From Diadema setosum (Eukaryota > Echinodermata > Echinoidea > Diadematoida > Diadematidae): DNA of 64,000 bases. Shown here piece by piece: positions 47,401-56,997 of this stretch; the first letter of the stretch is position 1, and each line of letters begins with the position of its first letter. The stretch spans positions 45,196,333 through 45,260,332 of the forward strand of contig NC_092686.1 in assembly GCF_964275005.1 (NCBI RefSeq). The letters run 5' to 3'. The notes under the pieces were generated by a model, which saw only the letters and a list, made by a program, of their open reading frames with translations, did not search any database and was not told where the DNA came from. The position numbers and the translations under genes were made by a program.

Positions 47401-49451
47401 GAATAAAATGTCCTTGCTCATAGAGTAGCCTATAATTATAATTTTCATATACTGAATTGTGTGCTATTCGCCGCTCAGCACCCATGTTGTAATCTGGGGG
47501 GGTGTTTCATCAACGTTTGTCGGCGCTGACAACTTGAATCACCATAGTAACAGTCAGTGACCAGAGCATCTCAGCCAATCAAAACCAAGGATTTTGCTGA
47601 AATTGGTCAGCGCCGACTGACAAGCATTGATGAAACACCCCCTGAAGCAGTGATACACACTGACAGGTGTGTATGCTGCAGTTAAATGAATCAAGATACT
47701 CAGCAGTGAGTATCTAACAAAGCATACTAGCTCACCCACCCTGCCTCCCCGGCGAATCTACTATACACAGCTAGCACGTTAGCCAAAGAAGAAGCGTAGC
47801 GGGAATGCAGGCCCTTATATACGGCTCTGTCGGGGATGCACACTTTGGGTGCCAGAGGCGTACTCACAAATTATGTGGAAGAACCAAGCGGTGATATTTA
47901 GGGTGGGGTAGGGAAGAGCAGTGTTACACACTGACAGGTGATTATGCTTTGTTCATTAATAAGATACTTATACTGTTGAGTATCTTGTTCGGGAGGAAAA
48001 ACAGAAGGATATGCTGAATACTGATCTAGCGGTGTGATTGTTTCCATAAGCTGATTAAAATCCCTCATATTTTCAGTCTATGTGATTTTATTATCATTAC
48101 ATTGTATCTTCCATCAAATGTAGTGCTTGTTTAAGAGTTGTTTTTGAATTGTTTGTTATGTTTTCTGTTTTTTAGTTTACTAATTAAAATGATGTGAAAT
48201 ATATTAATGTTGATTCGGTAGTGCCTAGTGCGGAAGACATGAATCATCTAATTACACTTGTACTATCGTCCTTCAATCCTCTCAATCAAAGGTCATTCAC
48301 GACTGTCGCAGAGACTCGGCAGCTCTCAGAGCTAACTTCGGCATCAAGATGGCTGGAGTTTTCGACTCAGCGGTAAGACAGACCATCGGGCATTTTGCTA
48401 TATAGCCATACAAAGAGTTGATTTCTGTAGATGAATGTTCTACAGGAGGAGGTCACTGCTGAAATAAGAATAAATCTGATATGGAGGTTTTTATAAGAGG
48501 TAGGGCTTAACAGGGTGCTAAAAGAATCAGAAAAAATATTTAAAAAATTTATGATGTGTATTTTCATGAAGTAATTTGTGATTCAGTTATGTACAGACCA
48601 CATTAATCGTGTCAATAGAGGTCAACATACATTTAGATTGCAGGGAGCCTTTAACGGAAAATATTTTTGGCTTAATACATGCATAGGCCTACATCCACAC
48701 TTCATTTATCTCGATCCCAACAGGTTGCCTTCGCGACGATCATGGAGCAGTGTAATAAGACTGGGAAACCCTTTCGGGTTGGTCTGAAGGCGCTGTGTAG
48801 CTTTCTCGGGGAGGACACACCCTTCAAAGATGATGCCATCATTGAGGGGATGGCGATCGACAGGCAGTTTTGGGCACAGCGCCCTCTGACGGCTGACATG
48901 AAGAATTACGCTGCTGCGGATCCACCTAGTCTCATACCTCACGTGTATCAGGCCCTGGATGGGTTAGTTCTAAAGTATTATTCTCAATTCTCAAGTACTC
49001 TCAACAAGTATCTGTAGGAATTCTCAAGCAATGGAAAGAATGGGGGAGCGAACTTTTGAACATGACTTGTGGAAACAATATCAGTGACCGAAGGGGCAAT
49101 GTCATTATTGTATTTTTTCCAAATGCGCAAACACACACACCTTATTAAAAACGGTCAGACTACTGGCGTCAAAATAAAATGATTCACGATTTTTCATCAT
49201 GTCACTCGATTATTCGTTAATTTTAAATTTGTGAAATTAAGTAATAATGATAATTTTTATGGTCCTTTATCAAATATTTCCGACAATGAATTTTGAAAAG
49301 GATAAGTTAAAGTCTGTTGGAATACAGGGTTACTCCATTTTACCTGTCTTACCTGTTATCGGTTTTACTTGTTTTACTTTGCAGAATGATCAGTCCGTTT
49401 TGGCGGGACTATTTCGATGCCAAGTGCAAGGACGCCCTCATGGAGCTGTAA
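41469..49451 (+). CDS. EXD1-like DEDDy 3'-5' exonuclease, copy D (complete)
   Basis: Exons: 41469-41673, 45605-46213, 46445-46584, 48292-48372, 48724-48962, 49385-49451. Phases match copy B; about 446 residues. The N-terminal beta-rich domain is best preserved here (HGVCGTVVQVMRQHATIGVE). Catalytic positions are D265 and E267 (VDCEG), D326 (HDCRRD) and Y407/D411 (YAAAD). Exon 4 ends FDSA where others have FDTS. Exon 5 uses the donor GTTAGT, as in copy A. Intron 1 is 3.9 kb and loaded with repeats, intron 3 carries a SINE and a MITE. The ATG is chosen because it opens the exon with homology to copy B. No breaks seen, so it should encode a working nuclease, inferred from motifs only. Confidence 0.88.
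43088..43237. repeat. 30-bp minisatellite, five units
   Basis: Unit begins AAATGTATTGCGCAACCGAT. Units at 43088, 43118, 43148, 43178 and 43208, each exactly 30 bases with a few substitutions. Open in several frames because the unit is a multiple of three and lacks stops. Confidence 0.85.
44027..44154. mobile_element. TAGTCT-family MITE with 9-bp target duplication
   Basis: Ends TAGTCT-GCTTCCAGACCC and complement. TGCTGTTCA stands on both sides (44018-44026, 44155-44163). A nine-base duplication points to a Mutator-like source. Same family as 24137-24323. Confidence 0.7.
44791..45221. repeat. Repeat family R2, right end missing
   Basis: Starts AAGGGAACCCTAACCCAAAG, then TTGAGTGAAAGCAGCAACAT and GAGGAAAATCGGACAATC. 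Parallel to the left two thirds of 57617-58197; the inverted right arm is absent. Confidence 0.65.
46828..47068 (-). mobile_element. tRNA-derived SINE, copy 1
   Basis: From 47068 on the minus strand: A box TGGCATAGTGTATAAG, B box GAGTTCGAATCCC, body GGTGTATAAATGGGTACCTG and GGCAGGACCCTCTGGTAGAG, and an (ATT)n tail at the low-coordinate end. A second copy lies at 57318-57535. Confidence 0.8.
47497..47642. mobile_element. MITE with GGGGGTGTTTCATCAA ends
   Basis: Inverted ends GGGGGTGTTTCATCAACG and complement of the right CATTGATGAAACACCCCC, followed inside by GTCGGCGCTGAC and its complement. 146 bp, noncoding. Confidence 0.7.
48439..48491. repeat. Right-arm remnant of the copy A MITE
   Basis: TACAGGAGGA-GTCA...AATAAGAATAAAT...GGAGGTTTTT corresponds to the right arm at 1084-1136 in copy A. 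The following intron sequence is co-linear in both copies. Confidence 0.55.
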
Positions 49452-49561
49452 CCTGTCGACGGATTTGCTTTCGATCGGGCGCAGTACAGTATAACTCTCT
49501 GCGGATTCGAAGTCAAACGAGAGAGAAAAAAAAAAGAGACGGGTGCATGAGAAATAAATGA

Positions 49562-50029
49562 TTAAAGGAGACCTCTGGATGATTTTCAGATTTTTACATT
49601 TGAACAACTATAAATTAGTTATACTGAGGACAGAGTTTCAGAATTTGTGATGATTGGGATGAAGAATAAGAATATTTGCAAAATTTAGAACAAATTGCAA
49701 TGAACAAGGATGATGACATGGCAGAGTCACCAAAAGAATGCATGAGTTGGGGCTCAAGGAAGCAGAACAAAAGAAGAAGGAATGCATAGATTATACACAG
49801 GTGAACTTGTTGAGCAAGCGGTATTGTAAAGGAATGACACTGCTACATTTCTGAAATATGTGAACCTCCTATGTCATCATCCTTGTTCAGTGTAATTTGT
49901 TTAAAATTTTTCAAATTATTGTTTCTCTGCTCAAGAACCACAATAAATTCCAGAGATCTATACATGGAGTTGTCGATTTATGTACTACATGATGTGAAAT
50001 TATGAAAATCGTCTGGAATGTCCCTTTAA
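49562..50029 (+). mobile_element. MITE family R1, copy 3
   Basis: TTAAAGGAGACCTCTGGATG to CGTCTGGAATGTCCCTTTAA, complete with complementary ends. It lies about 110 bases after the stop of copy D. Confidence 0.8.
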
Positions 50030-50105
50030 ACACAGAGTTATTATGAGCTTTCTAGATACAAAAAAATAGACACACATCTGTTTCACCTGTTATGTAATAC
50101 TTGTA

Positions 50106-51829
50106 TAGGGGAATCCCGTTATAACGAGATCGTCGTTTCCGGGTGATTTTTCTCGTTATATCCGGATTCTCGTTGTATTCGATCACTTGTTGAAAGTACA
50201 CCTTATACATAAACATGCTCTGTTAAAATTGGGTTACATGCATTGAATAATATGACACGTCATGTTGATGAACAGAAAAACAGGAAGTGCGACTGGAAAA
50301 ATGCGAGAGCATTCTCGCGATGATTACAATCATAATATGATAGTATAACATAATATACTTTTTTTTTCTAGACACTGGTAATCGAATGTTTTAGATTTGA
50401 CAAATCATATAATCATGTCGTAGATGGTACATTGTACCTTCCTTTTGTTATCCGCATGCTAATTAATCTGCACATCAGAGATGAAGAAAAATTCATGTAA
50501 CTAGGGAAGGTCATCGCGCTATCGACGCTGCGTTTAGCGTAACTCGCGTGGATGAATGCTGTGACTGCATGAAGTCCGAATTTACTTTTCATTCTATGAC
50601 AATTATTGATATAAATCACGTGTACTATGGTGAAAGCGTACATCACAGTTTATACTTTCATCTTTTTTTATTTCCTTCAAGGAAACCGTGCCCAACACCT
50701 ATTTCTCTCTCGCTATTACTGTACAGCGCAATGCGCGAAACGCGTGCTTTATTAATACATGTACCCAGATGACTTTACTGTCAGAGCGCCATGTGGTTGA
50801 ATGCGTGCTTTGCATGAATGTTTTACCCGACGAGATTGACGGGTGCATGCCGTTTACGAAAACAAAAACTAGTAGGGCCCTACCCGGTAACTGATGATTG
50901 CATAATCGACTGAAATAGTATTTGAATTAGCTAGAGTTGAGTTAATTTTGATATCGAATTCAATTTCTCTCATAATCGAAGATACGTTAATGGGGTATCT
51001 AACTGAGCGGCGAAAGTAGCGAATAATAGCAAATTTTTAATGTCGTCAGGGTTCGGTAACAGTTACAATCAAACTCGAAAACAGTTTTCATTGTTGCAAC
51101 CAGTTTTTCTCATTGCATAAATTTTTTTGAATATGTTCAAAATTTCTACCGAAACCTACAATTTGCTACGTTCGCAGTTACTTACAGTTAGATACTCTAT
51201 TTACGTGTATCTTTGGAAAGGTTATATACCTTAACATTTCGGATAGGGGCCTACATTAATACATGTTCACCATTTTTTAAAATCGTTATTAATAAGCCAA
51301 TAAAGAACACTAATTCGAATTGTAGTGTATATGATAACATTTAGGCCTGTTTTAGCACAGCCATGATATAGCTTCCATAGCTTCTAAATATTCCGATGCT
51401 GTTTCATCACAGCCCTCGGAAAGAGACTTCATGAACTTGCGGCGCGTGCTCCTTGATTGCGTTCTGTTTGGCACTGGATGACAGATGTTAGTCTCTGCAA
51501 GGAGTTTCTAGAGAATGGAGTCACAACTTCCTTGGTCTCTGTATGCACGCAATGATATAATTCAGACAATTACACGAAGAATGGACCTTTTCTGGTTTTA
51601 AAATAGTGCGCGATTTTGTCCGTTGTTTAGTTCGGTTTAAGAATAATTGTCGTTATACCCGCACAAAATCGTCTTTGTTCTTCTTTGTTTTTAGGCCCGA
51701 AAATTATCTCGCAATAACCGGAACTTCGAATCCCCAGAGGCCAACACGCAAACTTATTTGGGACCGGACGATTTCTCTCGTTATAAGCGGAATCTCGTTG
51801 TATCCGATCTCGTTATAATGGTATTCCCT
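50106..51829. mobile_element. 1.7-kb nonautonomous pogo-like element
   Basis: Left end GGGGAATCCCGTTATAACGA and right end complementary (TCGTTATAATGGTATTCCC). Subterminal CTCGTTATA-CCGGA and TCTCGTTGTATCCGATC words recur at both ends. No transposase frame of useful length. It separates exon 6 of copy D from its relic exon; copies A and B show the site without it. Confidence 0.65.
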
Positions 51830-51845
51830 GACAGTTTACTTGCAG

Positions 51846-51887
51846 AACGATCAGCTAGTCTGCTGGACAACTTCGATGCCACGTTAC
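51846..51887 (+). pseudogene. Relic terminal exon (6b) behind copy D
   Basis: TTTACTTGCAG followed by AACGATCAGCTAGTCTGCTG and ACTTCGATGCCACGT. In the gene's phase a TAG comes at the fourth codon. Confidence 0.7.
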
Positions 51888-51899
51888 CCTTACGACTGT

Positions 51900-52450
51900 T
51901 AACAATGTGGTTCTTCAACTAAATGAATATCAACATGTTATATACGTAGTCATACATCAATAGACAGGCATATGAAAATGAGGTAGGGAATATACCAGTA
52001 ATCATGAAAGCCATATAGAAGTTAAACTTAGGCCCTGTATACATTAGGTAGATTTAGTCTTAGTGCAAATTTCCATTGGTGCTACCTTTTAGAGATTTAT
52101 GATTAGTTTGATGTTTTATTGATATTTTAGATTTTTCTAAGTTACATGACGTGAAACACATGTGATACACTCCTTTTCAAAATATAAAAACTCTTAGGCT
52201 GTAGATAGATTATTATCAGCTCTTGAGTTTTATTGCCTAATTCATAAACAAGCCGTACAGGTTAAACAATACAAGTTGATTAGCAAAAATTTAACATTTC
52301 CATCGTTGCTATCTGTGATTTATAGTTACTCACTTTTAGATTTTTTTCTTAATCATACAACGTTGCTTGTTATACACTCTCTTTCGAAATTCATGTAATC
52401 ACCTACATTTGTTTCATTTTTTTTTTTTAATTTTTTCATGTATAAGTCAC
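51900..52450 (+). other. 3' flank shared with copy C (34735-35290)
   Basis: Co-linear with the copy C flank, including the same internal doubling of a TTACATGACGTGA / CATACAACGTTGCTTG-type block. Confidence 0.55.
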
Positions 52451-53442
52451 TTTAACTGCACTGCATTCGATGGAATTTAAAGGTACACGGAGTCACGAAC
52501 CCGGTTCATTCTACTACACAGGTTTCGGGAACGCGGCAACTTAAAGCGGGCGCTGTTTTGTTCGCCTTACTGCAAATGACTAATAGATCACGCTTAAATC
52601 GTTGGTTTCAATTTCTAGTTTTTCCCCTGCACCTTCTTAGGACCCTAATGTATAGTTTTACGAATGTATCAACTGAAATATAACACTACTTTCAATATTG
52701 CTATCATAATAACCATTAATTTTCCAGCACTTTGTGGTTTTTCCTCTCTATCTAAAATTGTATTTGAGAAGTATTTGCTGTATAACCCGGAGTGTTATTT
52801 GTCATTTTTATCTCAAGTTTGGTCTAAAGTTGCATTCGTGCTCCGTACCTTTTTGTTCACACTCTATTTCTGATGGGGCCTACGTTTGACAAGCTTGCTT
52901 TAAAGTTGGTCAAATCATATTCCTCTGACATTTTCACTTCGATTCAAATTTTGATAAATTGACAGCCATGTTCTATGTCAGTTATATTTTGTTGAACATC
53001 CAAGTTCTATTTTGTTATACTTGATGCAATTTTCCATTGAGAAATATGAAAATAAATTGAATTGAATTGAATTGAATGTACCTGGAGAACGGAAACATCT
53101 ACAATGTCACGTGTTCGGGGTATAAGGTTCCTTAATGCAATAAAGTGTACATTGATGTGGTTATGTGATATTGATGTAGTACTAGTACGTAATTACATCT
53201 TGAAAAAAAAAACTTTTTGTAGGCAGTGGCTTTGACATTTGCGAACTTCTGCGATGCAGCATTAACACGGCGGAGACAAAATGACGATGATGACGATGAT
53301 GATGATGATGGGAATGATAGGGTTGATGATTAAAAGAGTGCTCTTGAATATGTATATCCTATAAAACTGTGCATGAAATCACCAGTGGTAATGATGGAAG
53401 CATAATATGTGACCAGAGAGTGAGGAAATGGGCCAGTGTCTA

Positions 53443-53498
<56 letters not shown>

Positions 53499-53519
53499 TG
53501 ATAATAATAATATGATAGT

Positions 53520-53554
<35 letters not shown>

Positions 53555-54281
53555 TAATAATAATAATAATAATAACAATAACAATAACAATAATAATAAT
53601 AATATGATAGTTATAATAATAATAATAATAATAATAATACAATCATTATTATTATTATTATCATCAACATCATTATCATTATCATTATCATACTATTAGT
53701 ATACCTATATATTATTTTTTACACTTATTATAAATATTGTTATAAAAGTTTCGCTGAAAGTAAATATTCCATTCGTATACGAGCAAGGCACTCTCATTCT
53801 TCACTGTGATTACATATCTTGGCAATGCAGAAAGTCATACCGAGGAAAAGTAAAGGTGGATAAAGATTTCCCTTCAGATAGGTTACTACCTGTACATTCA
53901 ATGAAATCGGAAATGTAAGTGAAGCTCTGATAGAATGTGTTCATGTTCTCTCTACGTTCTACTGGCGTGTACTGCGGCAAATTTATATCTGTTGTTTATA
54001 CCCTCTACATCTGAAAGAGCCACGTGTCAACTACTGTTTCCAAGCAAAGAAAAAAAAAAGAATCTTCCATTTTCCGTACAGCATTCTACTGTACAATGAC
54101 ATTAGAAATTTATGAGTTCTCATACATCTCAAGACAGCGTAATCATGTCCAATTTCACTAAAACTTCCACTGCAGAGTGTCTCACCAATCTATTACCACT
54201 TCCTGAAGCCTCTTGTTTGAGTGTGTGTGTGTGGGGGGATGGGGGGAACTAATCCACAAACAAACAAAAAAAAATGTTAAA
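52451..54281. other. Intergenic D-E, simple repeats only
   Basis: A retroposon-like tail (TTGAA)n at 53054-53076 and ATG/AAT repeats. No gene recognised. Confidence 0.5.
53443..53690. repeat. (AAT)n microsatellite
   Basis: About 200 bases of AAT/ATA triplets broken by ATGATAGTTATAAT twice, then (ATT)n. Confidence 0.95.
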
Positions 54282-54867
54282 GGGGAAATCCAGTCCAAAC
54301 ATAAGTTAGTCTGATAAAAAGAGTAAACTCTTACGAGTATAACAGTACAAATTTGACTAAAATCGGACGAAAAATAAGGAAGTTATGACATTTTGAAGTT
54401 TTTCTGACAGTTCTTGTACAGTAAACATTGTAAATATGAATGTGCAAATGAGTGAGCTTACCCATGTCATAACCTCACAACTTTCTATTGACCGTGTGCA
54501 GAAAAATAACGAAAATTCAATGTTTCTGTCATTGGAGTCTGAAGCATGATGTTTTTCCTGGTTGAATGACTTCAGAAAAGTGATCTGTTAGATATACCAG
54601 GATTTGAGCCTCGGGCACAAATGCGTTTGAATGAAATTAAACTTGAAAATAAAAAATATCAAACTTTTGTTCGCAAAATATATGGTAAGATGTGAAGGCA
54701 TGACATGCTCACTTTGCCATTTGCATATTCATATCGACCGTTCAAGAACTGTTCCCTGAAAAATTAGTGAAACTTCAAAATGTCTTAACTTTCATACTTT
54801 TCAACCGATTTCAATCGTAATATTTTACTCTCTCTTATCAGATAACATTATTATTTGGACTGGATTT
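54282..54867. repeat. Foldback MITE
   Basis: Ends AAATCCAGTCCAAA and TTTGGACTGGATTT. Inner arms GAAGTTATGACATTTTGAAG and complement. Confidence 0.7.
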
Positions 54868-55423
54868 CGTGCAATATTCAGCACAATGTATACAGACAAA
54901 ATGAAACTGAGCTTCTAGTCTTGGCAAGTGGATGACCAATAGACTAGTTCGTAATTCGTCTTTGCTCATGAGCAGAAAAACGTAATTTGCTCCAACAGGC
55001 ATGCTGGTTTGTAAATTCACTGACATAAGCATCAGTGGTGTGATGATTATTCATGTGATCCTTATAAATAGTGCTTTCCAGCACATTCACCAAAGAGTAT
55101 ATGCCTCATAATTATTTGGAATGTATTAACATTCTAAATACATTTAGGGGAAAACACTATTATGTTTCTATAGGTTGTTACACACCCTGTTGACAGCTCT
55201 TTCTGATCATCTGCTCTGCACAAATTTATTCTTTGTTGAACATTAATTGCATACCATTAAATTGTCACGTCGGGCAAGCTCATGCGTTAATTAATGCTGC
55301 CTTCAGAACACGTGAAGCGCCTAACCAACTGATAAAAAAAACCACACACAAAAAAAAACACGACATTGGTACCAATGTACACAATATGAGCTAAGAACTG
55401 TCTTATACTCGGTGGTGATCACA
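54868..55423. other. Intergenic upstream of copy E, nothing recognised
   Basis: AT-rich, no exon or repeat family seen. Confidence 0.5.
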
Positions 55424-55937
55424 TGACGTCACAGTGACCACTCCATACCACACCCGTCACAGCTTTGACAAGTTTGTCATACACTATAATGAGGTCACAA
55501 AATCTAGCCTAATAACTGTGTCTTGGCCCATATAGGAAAGTAGAAAACCCGACAATCACATCCCTTGAAAAGGTACGAGCCATTGCGCATTCATAGAACA
55601 TGAGGGCGGGAAATTGGACAAAAACGGCGTCACATTCACCTGCGGATGAAATCCGTGGTAAATTCGAGCCACTTACGTGCAGAAGCCTTAATCCATTCTT
55701 TCCGAGGAGAGGAGGAATTCCAAGAAGGTGTAATAACAATTTTAGGAGAAATTCCTTTGCTAACGCCATGCAGGCGTGCAATGACCGCGCGAGTGGCGCG
55801 CAGAGCGTTACTACATGACTATTGTAATGTGCAACGGGGTATGAAAGTTTATCACGTAAATTGGAGAGGAGACACCAAGAGGTGGACAGCAAACTTTAAG
55901 CTCCGTGTTTGATGTCAGACTTTTCCAGTCTTGCACT
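55424..55937 (+). promoter_or_regulatory. Candidate promoter and leader of copy E
   Basis: A full CRE palindrome TGACGTCA at 55424-55431, an E2F-type GGCGGGAAA at 55605-55613 followed at once by inverted CCAAT (ATTGG). A TTTTCCAG at 55921-55928, ten bases before the ATG, could be the end of a leader intron as in copies B and C. GC content rises towards the gene. Function is inferred from words only. Confidence 0.4.
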
Positions 55938-56966
55938 ATGGCCTCGCAGCAAGTGAACAAGAAAATGCAGCCGACGGAGACTAAGGTTCGTGGTCGTATG
56001 TTCCGAATCAAGAAGACTTGCGCTCGAGTTCGCCTCTTGAGTCTCGACAACGACGAGGCTCGCTTAGACATCGCCATACTTCGACGGATCCTTGGCGTAG
56101 GAGTCTACGACATGCGAGACGTCTTTCGCCGGGGTGCGACCGTGCATGTGGATCTGACTCCGATGGGGCAATCTCCCCGGCGATTCCAACGCAGCAGCTC
56201 GCCTTGGAACGTGGTTAACATCATGCTGGCTAACGGAGAGCCCGTGGAAAATGCAACCACGTTCTCCAATCCAGCGGCGTATTTCGTTGGAAAGAAGAAC
56301 ATGCAGGTTCCCTTCACGCGATCGAAGCCACTAGTCAAGCCGGAGATGACCGGTAGAGTTGTGGAGGCAATCTGGCAGATTTTCGCAGAAGCGAAGGAAA
56401 CTCGGCAAGATGTGGAGGAGCTCCTAGGCAAACTAAAGAAGGTGTTTAGTAAAGACGAGCTTCGGGTACTCCACAGCGAGAGCAAGACCCTGCTACAGAG
56501 ATTCCGACGTTTCTTCATGACAATCCCACTCTTCTTTACCATGAGATGGGGAAAGGTAGGAAACACATGACACGATACCCCGGCCCCCAAAGTATTCTCA
56601 ACCCATTAAAATACTAAATTGAATTTATTATTACATTTTTATTCGGGAGCAAACCAAACGTGTTTTTCTTTTCGGGGGGGGGGGGGTAGGGTGAAAAAAA
56701 TTGATCTATGTTTCATCTTTGAATGCACAATGAAAAAAGGTCAACCGATCAAAACTCACTTTGCTTTTGGGCGAAGAACGACGTCACTATTGAATTAACA
56801 AGAAGAACTTGGGTGAACCGTCACAAGTAGTCATAGTTTTCTTGGATTTATCGAATGAGCCACTTTCACAATACATGTACATGTATATTCAATGTAAAGA
56901 GCTCTCCTTAATCGTACATTACACCTGACCTGTCTTCACACGCCAGCTCGTTTTCCATCACCTATT

Positions 56967-56997
<31 letters not shown>

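Larger units (their letters stand above)
46585..48291 (+). other. Intron 3 of copy D
   Basis: Holds the SINE, the GGGGGTGTTTCATC MITE and a pair of about 65-base direct repeats (near 47643-47715 and 47917-47985, sharing ACACACTGACAGGTG and GAGTATCT). Its last 300 bases match the same intron in copies A and C. Confidence 0.6.

Noticed and set aside
53379-53642. Open frame of Y, I and L runs on the minus strand
   Set aside because: Translation of (AAT)n repeats; no gene features.
55509-55912. Overlapping open frames on both strands upstream of copy E
   Set aside because: No conserved domain; the region looks like GC-raised promoter and leader.
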